A stretch of 64,000 bases of DNA. It comes from Actinomadura rifamycini DSM 43936 (GTDB lineage: Bacteria > Actinomycetota > Actinomycetes > Streptosporangiales > Streptosporangiaceae). The notes beneath the pieces are model-generated. The model had not been told where the DNA came from, did no database searches, and saw only the letters and a program-made list of their open reading frames with translations. Of the stretch, positions 31,197 to 39,604 are shown in pieces. The first letter of the stretch is position 1. Each line of letters starts with the position of its first letter. A program made the translations under genes and the position numbers. The stretch is taken from NCBI RefSeq assembly GCF_000425065.1, contig NZ_AULB01000007.1, forward strand, positions 310,001 to 374,000, read 5' to 3'.

Positions 31197-32563
31197 GCAC
31201 GGGCCCGACCCCGACCGTGGACGGCGCGGGGCCCCCCGCGGTCCTCACCCTGCCGACCCTCGCCGACGGCACCGAGCTGGTCGGAGAGTTCAAGAACTCC
31301 GGCTACCGCGAGCCGCCGCAGCTCGTCAGCCTGCCGAACCGCCAGCTCGTCCGGCTCCCGCCGCTGCTGTTCCACGTCGTCAAGGCGCTGCACGAGCACC
31401 GGCACCTGGCCGGGACGGCCGACGTCGAGACGGCCCTCGACCGGGTGGCCGACGCCGCCTCCCGGGAGGCGGGCGCCCGGCTGACCGGCGAGCAGATCGT
31501 CTACCTCGTCGACCGCAAGCTGGCCCCGCTCGGCGTCACCACCTACAGCGACGGCACCGCGCCGCCGGTCGTCAAGGCCAACCCGTTCCTCGGGCTGAAG
31601 TTCAAGGTCGCGGTGATCCCGGAGTCGGTGAGCTCGCTGCTCGGCGGGATGTTCGCCTGGCTGCTGAGCCCCTTCGCGATCATCCCGGTGCTCGCGGCGC
31701 TCGTCGTCAGCGAGGTCTGGGTGTTCACGTCCCGCTCCGTCGTCGACGCGCTCCAGCTGACCATCGTCAATCCCGTCGGCATCCTCATGATCATGGGCTT
31801 GGGGCTGCTGTCGGTGGCGTTCCACGAGGTCGGCCACGCCGCGGCGTGCCGGTACGGGGGCGTGAAGCCGGGCGTCATGGGGTTCGGCATCTACGTGGTG
31901 TGGCCCGCGTTCTACACCGACATCACCGAGTCGTACCGGCTCGGCCGGGGCGGGCGGCTGCGCGCCGACCTGGCCGGCGTGTACTTCAACGGCGTCTTCA
32001 TCGTCGCGCTGACGCTGCTCTACCTGCAGACGGGGTACGAACCGCTCCTGGTCGCGCTGCTCTACGTCAACCTGGAGATCCTGCAGCAACTCCTGCCGAC
32101 CATGCGGTTCGACGGCTACTACATCATGTCCGACCTGGCCGGCATCCCCGACCTGTTCAAGTACATCAAGCCGATCCTGCGCCGGACGCTGCTGCGGCGC
32201 CCGCCCGACGCGCTGCTGCGGGACCTGAAGCGCTGGCCGCAGGTCTTCGTCGCGTTCTGGGTCCTCGCGGTGTTCCCCGTGATGATCCTGCAGCTCTCAC
32301 TGATCGCCTACCGGGTGCCCGAGCTGCTGGCGCTCGCCTGGGGGAAGGTGCGGCGGCTGATCGAGGACGCCGTGGCCGGCGGCGACCCGCTGGCGCTGGT
32401 CATCGCCCTGCTGCAGACACTGATGATCGTGCTGCCCGTCGCCGGGCTCGTGCTGATCCTCTACTCGGTCGGCCGGAGCCTGACGCGGTGGGCGGTCCGC
32501 TCCGTCCGCAAGCCCGCGCCCCCCGGCAAGGGTCCCGCCGCCGGCCCGGTGCCGGACGCCTGA
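31193..32563 (+). CDS. M50 intramembrane metalloprotease with N-terminal PqqD/RRE-like domain
   Basis: 456 residues. Residues about 40-115 (LVSLPNRQLVRLPPLLFHVV ... YLVDRKLAPLG) resemble a PqqD-like winged domain, the RiPP recognition element that binds leader peptides. A membrane part follows with about six hydrophobic spans. The zinc motif HEVGH lies at 211-215 inside a span, with a second-site FDGYYIMSD near 305, as in site-2-type (M50) proteases. A fusion of leader-binding and intramembrane protease domains coupled to precursor 2 suggests it binds the common leader, cleaves it in the membrane and helps release the core. It is the last gene of the unit. Confidence 0.78.
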   Translation: MSTGPTPTVDGAGPPAVLTLPTLADGTELVGEFKNSGYREPPQLVSLPNRQLVRLPPLLFHVVKALHEHRHLAGTADVETALDRVADAASREAGARLTGEQIVYLVDRKLAPLGVTTYSDGTAPPVVKANPFLGLKFKVAVIPESVSSLLGGMFAWLLSPFAIIPVLAALVVSEVWVFTSRSVVDALQLTIVNPVGILMIMGLGLLSVAFHEVGHAAACRYGGVKPGVMGFGIYVVWPAFYTDITESYRLGRGGRLRADLAGVYFNGVFIVALTLLYLQTGYEPLLVALLYVNLEILQQLLPTMRFDGYYIMSDLAGIPDLFKYIKPILRRTLLRRPPDALLRDLKRWPQVFVAFWVLAVFPVMILQLSLIAYRVPELLALAWGKVRRLIEDAVAGGDPLALVIALLQTLMIVLPVAGLVLILYSVGRSLTRWAVRSVRKPAPPGKGPAAGPVPDA

Positions 32564-32645
32564 CCCGGTGCGCGCGGCCGCCCCGCGCGCAGCAACCGCC
32601 CATCGAGCGCCGGACGCCCGCGAGCGTCCGGCGCTCTCGCATGAC

Positions 32646-32686
32646 CGTATAAAATGCACCGAACACACTCCAATGCATTTTATACG
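32646..32686. promoter_or_regulatory. AT-rich perfect inverted repeat, 13-bp arms
   Basis: CGTATAAAATGCA (32646-32658) and TGCATTTTATACG (32674-32686) with a 15-bp loop. It is the most AT-rich spot for kilobases and contains TATAAA. It lies between the protease gene and the secreted esterase, 78 bp before the latter. It could be an operator pair or a terminator; no T-run follows. Confidence 0.65.
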
Positions 32687-32720
32687 CCTTTCCGGCGCCG
32701 CATTCACGATCGGCGAAACG

Positions 32721-32743
32721 GGAACTTACTCTGAGTAGGTTCC
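32721..32743. promoter_or_regulatory. 23-bp near-perfect palindrome just before the esterase start
   Basis: GGAACTTACTC, T, GAGTAGGTTCC: 11-bp arms with one mismatch, followed by TTTT. It ends 20 bp before the GTG at 32764, so as RNA it would form a hairpin at the ribosome site, and as DNA an operator at the promoter. Confidence 0.55.
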
Positions 32744-32763
32744 TTTTCCCGAAAGGCTCCCCC

Positions 32764-33777
32764 GTGTTCCGCCGCAGCGCCGCCGCCGCATGCGCGGCGA
32801 TCCTCGCCCCGACCGTCCTGTCCGCCCCGCCCGCGCTCGCCGCCCCGCCCGCCCGCGTCCCGCCGCACGCCGCCGCGCACGCCGCCGCGCACGCCGCGAC
32901 GGGCGGCGCCCGGGTGGTCGCGGAGACCCGGGTCGCCCCCCGCACCCTGGACCTCACCATCGAGTCGCCGGCGATGGGCCGGCGCGATAAGGTGCGGCTG
33001 CTCGTCCCGGACGGCTGGTCGCGGGACGCGCACCGCACCTGGCCGACGCTGTGGCTGCTGCACGGCGGCGTCGACGACCACACCGCCTGGACCCGCGACA
33101 CCGACGTCGCGGAACTCACCGCCGGCTCGGACGTCATCGTCGTCATGCCGAACGGCGGCCGGTGCGGGAACTACTCCGACTGGTGGAACTACGGCGACGG
33201 CGGCCCGCCGCGCTGGGAGACGTTCCACATGACCGAGGTCCGCGGAATTCTGGAACGCGAATACGGCGCCGGGAAGCGGCGGGCGATCGCGGGGAATTCC
33301 ATGGGCGGGCTCGGCGCGATGCTGTACGCGGCGCGCTTCCCCGGCATGTTCGAGGCCGCCGCGGCCTTCAGCGGCTACCTGCACACCCTCGACGGGCACA
33401 CCCCCGGCGACGACTCCATCGGCTGGGGCCCGTCCTTCTCCTGCCCGGGGACGGACTGGCGGCGCGTGTGGGGCGACCCCGACGACCAGGCCGCGATCTG
33501 GCGCGCGCACAACCCGACCGACCAGGCCGGACGGCTCGCCGGGGTGCGGCTGTGGGTGGCGAGCGGCGACGGCCGGCGCGGCGACCTCGGCGGGTGGCCG
33601 TTCACCGACCCGGTGGAGGCGGCGACGCACCGGCACGGCCGCGCGTTCGTCGACCGGCTCCGCGACCACGGCGTCCCGGTCACGGCGCGGTTCTACCGCG
33701 GGCAGCACACGTGGCCGTACTGGCAGCGCGAACTGCACGAGGCGTACCCGGTGCTGATGCGGGCGCTGCGCGGCTGA
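32764..33777 (+). CDS. Secreted Ag85-like alpha/beta-hydrolase esterase
   Basis: 337 residues. A classical signal peptide (MFRRSAAAACAAILAPTVLS then ALAAP) is followed by an Ala/His repeat (AAAHAAAHAA). The hydrolase domain has LLHGG, nucleophile GNSMGG, and a late histidine in RGQHTWPYW. It is homologous to the esterase at 26276-27550 (shared SDWWN-type loop and ETFH segment) but lacks the long linker. The GTG start has GAAAGG upstream and two palindromes close by (32646-32743), suggesting tight control. The substrate is unknown; a cell-envelope ester is likely. Confidence 0.82.
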   Translation: MFRRSAAAACAAILAPTVLSAPPALAAPPARVPPHAAAHAAAHAATGGARVVAETRVAPRTLDLTIESPAMGRRDKVRLLVPDGWSRDAHRTWPTLWLLHGGVDDHTAWTRDTDVAELTAGSDVIVVMPNGGRCGNYSDWWNYGDGGPPRWETFHMTEVRGILEREYGAGKRRAIAGNSMGGLGAMLYAARFPGMFEAAAAFSGYLHTLDGHTPGDDSIGWGPSFSCPGTDWRRVWGDPDDQAAIWRAHNPTDQAGRLAGVRLWVASGDGRRGDLGGWPFTDPVEAATHRHGRAFVDRLRDHGVPVTARFYRGQHTWPYWQRELHEAYPVLMRALRG

Positions 33778-33794
33778 CCCGTGCGGGCGCCGTC

Positions 33795-35036
33795 TCAGAG
33801 CCCGGTCAACCGTTTCGCCGCCCGCTCCCCGCCGGACGGCCCGTACCACTCCAGGAGCAGGACCGTGGCGTCGTCGTCCAGGCGTCCGGCGTGGTGCTCC
33901 AGGATGCCGCGGATGAGCCGCCGCAGCGTCTCGGGGACGGGCAGGCCCGCGGCGTCGTGCCGGACGATGAAGTCGACGAACCGGGCGATGCCGAACTCGC
34001 GCTTGCTCGGATCGCGGGCCTCGACGACCCCGTCGGTGTAGAGGATGACGCGGTCGCCCGGCTGGAGCTGCTCCTCGCACACCCGCGGGGGCAGGTCGAG
34101 GCCGGTGCCGAGCGGGACGCCCGGGGCGCACTCCAGGGTCGTCACCCAGCGCCCGCCGCGGATGACGATCGGCGGCGGATGCCCGTACGAGGCCCACGCG
34201 AGCATCCCGGTCGACAGGTGCAGGCTGGCCAGCACCGCGGTGACGAACCGGCCCGAGGAGTCCTGCTCGACGAGGGCCTCCTCGATGGCCCGCCCGTTCT
34301 CCAGGAGGTCGCCGCCCTCCACCCGGTTGTTCCGGTACGCCGCGACCGCCAGGTTGGACGTCAGGCCCGCGGCCGTGTCGTGGCCCATGGCGTCGAACAC
34401 GCCGAGGTGCACGATCTCGCCGTACAGGCCGTAGTCGAAGGTGTCGCCGCCCAGCTTGTAGGCGGGTTCGAGCGCGGCGGCGATCACCATCTCGTTGTTG
34501 GCGAAGGTCATCGGGGGCAGCAGCCGCCACTGCATCTCCGCGGACACCGTCATGTGCCGGGTGCGGACCAGCCGGGCGAGCGAGTCGCTCGACGGGCCCT
34601 TGCTGACGATCATCAGCGCGGTGAGGGCCGCGAGCGACTCGGCGAGCCGCAGGGCCGCGGCGTCGTCCGCCATGGTGAGCCGCACCACGCCGAGGCGTTC
34701 GGCCCCGTCCAGCAGGGGCAGCCACCAGTGGCACAGCCCGTCGGCGGCGTCGCCGCCGCGCACCGGGACGACGCTCTGGAAGGCGCGGCCCGCGAGGGTC
34801 CCGTCGACCCGGATGTCCGGGACGGCGCCCTCGGCGGCGCCCTCCGCGATCTCGCGGTCCGTCTCCCGGCCGGTCAGGAGGCGGAGCACGCCCTGCTGCA
34901 GGTCCACCATGTAGATCCGCATGTCGTGCAGCCCGACCGCGGCGGCGTGCCCGGCGACGACGTCGGGGACCTGCTTCAGCGACGTCAGGTGGCTGGCGGT
35001 GAGCAGGTCCGCCAGCATGCGCTCGCCGCCGTCCAC
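33795..35036 (-). CDS. SpoIIE-type PP2C serine phosphatase with GAF-like sensor
   Basis: About 413 residues. The N-terminal GAF-like region (residues about 1-160) precedes a PP2C/SpoIIE domain with the metal-binding GGDTFDYG and FDAMGHD motifs, SYGHPPP, and ILYTDGVVEARD. Such proteins dephosphorylate anti-sigma antagonists in partner-switching circuits, or act as stress regulators; a STAS protein is encoded at 49917-50336. A GTG at 35034-35036 with GGAAGGG upstream is the best start. The frame stays open to 35216, but that part is low-quality sequence. It is convergent with the esterase gene. Confidence 0.8.
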   Translation of the reverse strand: MDGGERMLADLLTASHLTSLKQVPDVVAGHAAAVGLHDMRIYMVDLQQGVLRLLTGRETDREIAEGAAEGAVPDIRVDGTLAGRAFQSVVPVRGGDAADGLCHWWLPLLDGAERLGVVRLTMADDAAALRLAESLAALTALMIVSKGPSSDSLARLVRTRHMTVSAEMQWRLLPPMTFANNEMVIAAALEPAYKLGGDTFDYGLYGEIVHLGVFDAMGHDTAAGLTSNLAVAAYRNNRVEGGDLLENGRAIEEALVEQDSSGRFVTAVLASLHLSTGMLAWASYGHPPPIVIRGGRWVTTLECAPGVPLGTGLDLPPRVCEEQLQPGDRVILYTDGVVEARDPSKREFGIARFVDFIVRHDAAGLPVPETLRRLIRGILEHHAGRLDDDATVLLLEWYGPSGGERAAKRLTGL

Positions 35037-35332
35037 GCGCTCGGCCCTTCCGCTCGGATGCAGGTCCCGCGATGCGTGTACCCGGCTGCGCTGTGAAAAC
35101 ACGGCCCCGCACGGGGCCCCCACCGGGCTGGCGGGGCGTGCACGCGGCGTGAGATGGGACACACGGACGGGTGCGGCGGTGCGGCCGCCGCGATAATTTG
35201 GAACGTTCGAAAGCACAGGTCACCGGCCCCGTTCATCGGCTTCTGATAAATCGCCCCAGAAAGGTGCACCGTGAATTGATACAAGGGATGTGCTAAAACC
35301 CGTCTTGAGTTCGCCGAGGCGGAAGGACGTCC
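35037..35332. other. Divergent promoter region, 296 bp
   Basis: No gene is visible. The stretch 35190-35310 is clearly less GC-rich (GATAATTTGG, GATAAATCG, GTGAATTGATAC), as expected for promoters of the divergent phosphatase and oxygenase units. I cannot assign -35/-10 pairs with confidence. Confidence 0.4.
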
Positions 35333-36196
35333 ATGGGCGCGGCAACGGAACCGGACCGGGCGATCGACACCGAACGCTATCCCCTCGCCGCGCCGGCGAG
35401 CGCGCGCTGGGACGAGGTCGTCTCCGCGACCCGGGCCGAACTGGCGGAGACCGGCTGCTGCGTGCTGCCCGACTTCGTCCGCCCGGAATGGCAGGAGACG
35501 CTCCGGGCCGAATGCGCGTCCGTCGAACGGGACGCGCATTTCGACGTCGAAACGGTGAACGCCTACAACACCGACGTGCACGCGCCGCTGCCGGAGGGCC
35601 ACCCCGGACGGCTCACCGTCGAGCGGGGGAACGCGTTCGTCGCCCGCGACCGCCTGCCGCCGCACCACATCGTCCCCCGGCTCTATTCGAACCCGCTTTT
35701 CCGGCATTTCGTCGCGAGCTGTTTCGGGCTGCCGGAGGTGCACGAGCTGGCCGACCCGCTGTCGGGGCTCGTGCTGAACGTCGTCCGGCCGGGGATGGAG
35801 CACCCCTGGCACTTCGACACGAACGAATTCACGGTCAGCCTGCTGACGCAGGAGGCGGAGGGCGGGGGCGTCTTCGAGTACTGCCCGAACATCAGGTCCG
35901 CGGAGGCGGAGAACTTCGACGACGTGCGGCGCGTGCTCACCGGCGAGGGCGCGCACCTGGTCCGCGGCCTCACGCTGCGGCCCGGCGACCTCCAGCTGTT
36001 CAAGGGGCGCTACTCGCTGCACCGGGTGAGCGCCGTCCGCGGCGCGACGGCCCGGCACACCGCGATCTTCGCCTACAGCGAGCGCCCGGGGGTGGTGGGC
36101 AGCGTGGCCCGCACCCGGCAGCTCTTCGGCCGCGTGCTGCCCGAGCATCACGCCGCCGAAGGCCGCGCCGTCCGGGTGGACGCCCTGCTCGACTGA
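35333..36196 (+). CDS. 2-oxoglutarate/Fe(II) oxygenase, HalD/ArpA-like
   Basis: 287 residues. The facial triad is visible as H160 and D162 (PWHFDTNEF) and H230 (YSLHRVSAV), with Arg residues 6-11 positions later for 2-oxoglutarate. Sequence style (LSGLVLNVVRPGMEHPWHFD, LRPGDLQLFKGR) matches the HalD/ArpA group that contains the amino-acid halogenase BesD. Those halogenases have Gly in place of the Asp, so this one should hydroxylate, not chlorinate. It is the first gene of a unit with a methyltransferase and a carnitine-type acyltransferase, pointing to hydroxylation of an amino acid or betaine. The ATG follows GGCGGAAGGAC. Confidence 0.82.
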   Translation: MGAATEPDRAIDTERYPLAAPASARWDEVVSATRAELAETGCCVLPDFVRPEWQETLRAECASVERDAHFDVETVNAYNTDVHAPLPEGHPGRLTVERGNAFVARDRLPPHHIVPRLYSNPLFRHFVASCFGLPEVHELADPLSGLVLNVVRPGMEHPWHFDTNEFTVSLLTQEAEGGGVFEYCPNIRSAEAENFDDVRRVLTGEGAHLVRGLTLRPGDLQLFKGRYSLHRVSAVRGATARHTAIFAYSERPGVVGSVARTRQLFGRVLPEHHAAEGRAVRVDALLD

Positions 36197-36266
36197 CCGC
36201 TCCCCTCCGCCGGCCCCCTCCTTCGAGCCCGTTCCTCCAGCCCCCCGTGAGGAAGGACCGCGATCC

Positions 36267-37076
36267 GTGCGCGTCGACACGTCCGGAAAGATCTCGCTCG
36301 ACCACATCTACACGCAGCCCGACCCCCGCGCCTACTTCACGACGCTGCGGGACCTCGACTACCGCATCCCCCAGCTCGCCCGCCCGCACTTCGCCGCGCT
36401 GCTCGACGAGTACCGCGCGGCGCGGAACGTCGCCGTCCCGACCGTGCTCGACATCGGCTGCTCCTACGGCATCAACGCGGCGCTGCTGAAATACGGGATC
36501 ACGATGGGCGAGCTGTACGAGCGCTACAGCGGCGCCGACGCCCACCGGCGGACCCGCGACGCGCTGCTGGCCCGCGACCGCGAGCTGAGCGGCCGCGCCG
36601 CGCGCACCGCCCCCGCGCGCTTCATCGGCCTGGACGCCTCCGGCAACGCCCTCGCCTACGCGCTCGACGCCGGGTTCCTGGACGGCGCCGTCCACGCCGA
36701 CCTCGAGAGCGACGACCCGACGGGCCCGCAGCGGGACCTGCTCGCGGAGACCGACCTCGTCGTCTCCACCGGCTGCCTCGGCTACGTCACCGAGCGGACG
36801 ATCGCCCGCGTCCTCGCCGCGTGCGGCGCGCGGCGCCCGTGGATGGCGCACTTCATCCTGCGGATGTTCCCGTTCGCCCCGATCGCCGAGACGCTCGCCG
36901 CGGCCGGCTACGAGACCGTCCGGAGCGAGGGCCTGTTCCGGCAGCGGCGGTTCGCCACGCCGCAGGAGCGCGAGAACGTGCTGCTGCGGCTCGCGGACGC
37001 CGGGATCGACCCGGGCGGTCTGGAGACCGACGGCTGGTACTACGCCGAACTGCACGTGTCCCGCCCCCGCCCCTGA
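36267..37076 (+). CDS. Class I SAM-dependent methyltransferase
   Basis: 269 residues from a GTG with GAGGAAGG upstream. Motif I is VLDIGCSYGINAALL (about 60-74), motif II is around FIGLDASGNALAYA, and a later DLVVSTGCLGYV fits motif IV. The C-terminal region ends in a TDGWYYAELHVSRP strand. The substrate is not evident. As the middle gene between a 2-oxoglutarate oxygenase and a carnitine-type acyltransferase, N-methylation of an amino group to make a betaine is an attractive possibility. Gaps of 70 and 60 bp suggest a common transcript. Confidence 0.8.
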   Translation: MRVDTSGKISLDHIYTQPDPRAYFTTLRDLDYRIPQLARPHFAALLDEYRAARNVAVPTVLDIGCSYGINAALLKYGITMGELYERYSGADAHRRTRDALLARDRELSGRAARTAPARFIGLDASGNALAYALDAGFLDGAVHADLESDDPTGPQRDLLAETDLVVSTGCLGYVTERTIARVLAACGARRPWMAHFILRMFPFAPIAETLAAAGYETVRSEGLFRQRRFATPQERENVLLRLADAGIDPGGLETDGWYYAELHVSRPRP

Positions 37077-37136
37077 CGCGCGCCGGCGCCGGCCGGCACT
37101 CCCCCGACCCCACGACCCGGAAACCGAGGACCGACG

Positions 37137-38918
37137 TTGAACGAACCCTCCACCCGCACCTTCGGCAACGAGGACGCGCTGCCGCGGGTGCCGCTGCCCG
37201 CGCTCGACGAGACCCGCGAGCGGTTCCTGCGCTGGTGCGCGCCCCTGCTCACCGCGGACGAGCTCGCACGGACCGAGGCGGCGCTGGACGAGTTCGTCCG
37301 CCCGGACGGGCCGGGGCGGCGGCTGCACGCGGAACTCGAACGGTACGACCGGAGCGAGGGCGTGCACAGCTGGCTCGACACGTTCTGGCCGTACCGGTAC
37401 CTGGGGCGCCGCGACCGCATCGCGCTCAACGCGAACTTCTTCTTCCTGTTCGGCGACTCCGGGGAGACGCAGGTCGCGCGGGCGGCCGGGCTGATCGCGG
37501 GCGCGCTGGACTACAAGCTGCGGCTGGACGACGAGCGAGTGCCGCCGGTCGTGCAGCGGGGGCGCCCGCTGTCGATGGAGCAGAACAAGTTCCTGTTCTC
37601 GACGACGCGGATCCCCGGGCCCGAGCAGGACACCGTCCGCGCCCCCTACAGCGACGCGTGGCCGGGGCCGTCGACCGCCCGGCACATCGTCGTGTTCTTC
37701 CGCGGGAACATGTTCCGGATGGACGTGATCGGCCCGGACGGCCGCCCGCACACGCTCGACGAGCTCGCCGCGGGCCTCGGGACGGTCCTGAAAGCGGAGC
37801 CGTCGCCGGAGCCGTCCCCGGGGCACCTGACGACGAAGGCGCGGGCCGAGTGGGCGGCGAGCCGGGACGCGCTGCTCGCCCTCGACCCCCGCAACGGGCG
37901 CGCCCTCGACACCGTGGAGACCGCCCTGTTCTGCGTCTGCCTCGAGGACTTCGCGCCCGCGTCGGCGCAGGAGGCGTGCGACGACCTGCTGCACGGCGAC
38001 AGTGCGAACCGCTGGTTCGACAAGGCGGTCTCGTTCGTCGTCTTCGGGGACGGGACGGCCGGCATCAACGTGGAGCACTGCGGGCTGGACGGCACGACGA
38101 TCCTCAGCTTCGTGGACGCGCTGCTCGGCGAGCCCGCGGCGGAGCAGTCGCGGCGGTCGGGCGCCCGCGGCCAGGGCCTCCCGGCGGTCGAGCCGATCGA
38201 GTTCGTCCTCGACGACGCCCTGCGCGCGGACGTCCGGGCGGCGGGCGCGGCGTTCGCCGACTACGCCGCCGCGACCGCGACGGCCTGCGTCCCGTTCGAC
38301 GACTTCGGCTCGCGCGACGCGAAGGCCCTCGGGATGTCGCCGGACGCGTTCGTCCAGATGGCGTACCAGCTCGCGCACAAGCGCGCGAAGGGCCGGATCG
38401 GCGCGACGTACGAGTCGATCGCGACGCGGCAGTACCGGCGGGGCCGCACGGAGGCGATGCGGGTCGTGACGCCGGAGGTGCTGCGGTTCGTCGAGGCCAT
38501 GGACGACCCGGACGCGGGGGCGGACGCCCGCCGGGACGCGTTCCGCGCCGCCGCCGACGCGCACGTCCGGCGCGCGAAGGAGTGCCAGTCGGGGCGGGCG
38601 CCGGAGCAGCACCTCTGGGAGCTGCAGCTCATCGCGAAGCGGCGGGGGGACACCGAGCCGCTGCCGCTGTTCGACTCCCCCGGCTGGACCGTCATGCGGG
38701 ACGACTACCTGAGCACCAGTTCGGCGCCGTCGACGAACATCCGGTACTTCGGGTTCGGGTCGACGAGCGAGCAGTGCATCGGCGTCGCGTACGTCCTGCT
38801 CCCGGACCGGTTCAACCTGTACCTGAGCACGCCGCGCCCGGTCGCGGACGCGATGTACGACTTCGCCGACCGCCTCCGCGGCGCCGTCCGGGAGCTGCGG
38901 GAGCTGCTGTCCGGCTGA
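37137..38918 (+). CDS. Choline/carnitine O-acyltransferase family enzyme
   Basis: 593 residues, the normal length for the family and unusual in bacteria. The catalytic His is in FGDGTAGINVEHCGLDGTT, the family TYES block is GATYESIATRQY, and the carnitine-enzyme STS motif is in YLSTSSAP followed by a FGFGS..CIGVAYVLLPDRFNLYLST end. At the substrate-selecting triplet it reads Thr-Glu-Ala, closer to carnitine (TET) than to choline (VDN) enzymes as I remember them. It should move an acyl group between CoA and the hydroxyl of a quaternary amine. The start is TTG at 37137 after CCGAGGACC. It is the last gene of a three-gene unit. Confidence 0.83.
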   Translation: MNEPSTRTFGNEDALPRVPLPALDETRERFLRWCAPLLTADELARTEAALDEFVRPDGPGRRLHAELERYDRSEGVHSWLDTFWPYRYLGRRDRIALNANFFFLFGDSGETQVARAAGLIAGALDYKLRLDDERVPPVVQRGRPLSMEQNKFLFSTTRIPGPEQDTVRAPYSDAWPGPSTARHIVVFFRGNMFRMDVIGPDGRPHTLDELAAGLGTVLKAEPSPEPSPGHLTTKARAEWAASRDALLALDPRNGRALDTVETALFCVCLEDFAPASAQEACDDLLHGDSANRWFDKAVSFVVFGDGTAGINVEHCGLDGTTILSFVDALLGEPAAEQSRRSGARGQGLPAVEPIEFVLDDALRADVRAAGAAFADYAAATATACVPFDDFGSRDAKALGMSPDAFVQMAYQLAHKRAKGRIGATYESIATRQYRRGRTEAMRVVTPEVLRFVEAMDDPDAGADARRDAFRAAADAHVRRAKECQSGRAPEQHLWELQLIAKRRGDTEPLPLFDSPGWTVMRDDYLSTSSAPSTNIRYFGFGSTSEQCIGVAYVLLPDRFNLYLSTPRPVADAMYDFADRLRGAVRELRELLSG

Positions 38919-38921
38919 CGC

Positions 38922-39497
38922 TCAGTGCCCCGGGCGCGCCGCCCGGGGCACCCGCCGGACCGGGTACAGCCAGCGCCGCAGCGCCCGGCTCAGCGCCGGC
39001 ATGACGAGCAGGGTGAGCAGCGGGACGACGATCGCGGGGAACAGCAGGGCCTTCAGCGGCAGCGGCCAGTCCTGCGCGAGCGGGGTGACGAACGCCTGGA
39101 GCAGCAGGCTGAGCGGGTAGACGGCGCAGAACGTCACGGCGATCATCTTCGCCTTCGACGAGGCCGGCACCGACTCGCCCGGCAGGCTGAACCAGGTCTC
39201 GAGCCCGGTGGTGCGGTGCGAGTGCTCCTCGGCGATGCCGCCGAGCCGCTCGAACAGGTCGCGCCGCTCGGGCGAGTCGAGCCAGCCGTCGAGGCTCTCC
39301 TGGTCGTCGAACCGGACGACCGTGTAGTAGCGGTGCCGCCGGCCTTCGGCGCGCAGCCACGTCGCGTCCTCGTGCCCCGGGTAGCGGCCCGCGGCCTCGC
39401 GGAGCGACTCCGTCCACCGCTCGAAGTCGCGCTCGCGGCCCGGCGCGACGTCCCAGGTGAACACGACCGTCACCGGCTCCCGTCCGCGCTGCTCCAT
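38922..39497 (-). CDS. ABM-domain protein with two membrane segments
   Basis: 191 residues. The N-terminal antibiotic-biosynthesis-monooxygenase-type ferredoxin-like domain (VTVVFTWDVAPGRERDFERW, DATWLRAEG, YYTVVRFDD) is followed by two hydrophobic spans (AVTFCAVYPLSLLLQAF and LLFPAIVVPLLTLLVMPAL). This fused form is widespread and uncharacterised. The 3' end is shared with a strong hairpin, and it is convergent with the acyltransferase gene, only 3 bp apart. The ATG at 39495-39497 is preferred over 39533 because the domain begins right after it. Confidence 0.75.
   Translation of the reverse strand: MEQRGREPVTVVFTWDVAPGRERDFERWTESLREAAGRYPGHEDATWLRAEGRRHRYYTVVRFDDQESLDGWLDSPERRDLFERLGGIAEEHSHRTTGLETWFSLPGESVPASSKAKMIAVTFCAVYPLSLLLQAFVTPLAQDWPLPLKALLFPAIVVPLLTLLVMPALSRALRRWLYPVRRVPRAARPGH
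38925..38951. terminator. Hairpin at the convergent gene ends
   Basis: A perfect 12-bp stem: GTGCCCCGGGCG (38925-38936) and CGCCCGGGGCAC (38940-38951), loop CGC. It follows the acyltransferase stop and overlaps the last codons of the minus-strand ABM gene. Confidence 0.7.
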
Positions 39498-39541
39498 CCC
39501 AGGAGCCTCACCGCTGCCGCCCTTTCCATGCACGACCGCGC

Positions 39542-39584
39542 CGGCGGAGGCGGTCCGGGACCGGGCCCCGGACCGCCTCCGCCG
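39542..39584 (-). terminator. Long 18-bp stem hairpin after the ABC permease
   Basis: CGGCGGAGGCGGTCCGGG (39542-39559) pairs perfectly with 39567-39584, 7-nt loop. It lies 20 bp past the permease stop and before the ABM gene start, ending the exporter operon. Confidence 0.75.
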
Positions 39585-39604
39585 CGGGTCGGCGCGCGGC
39601 CGCG

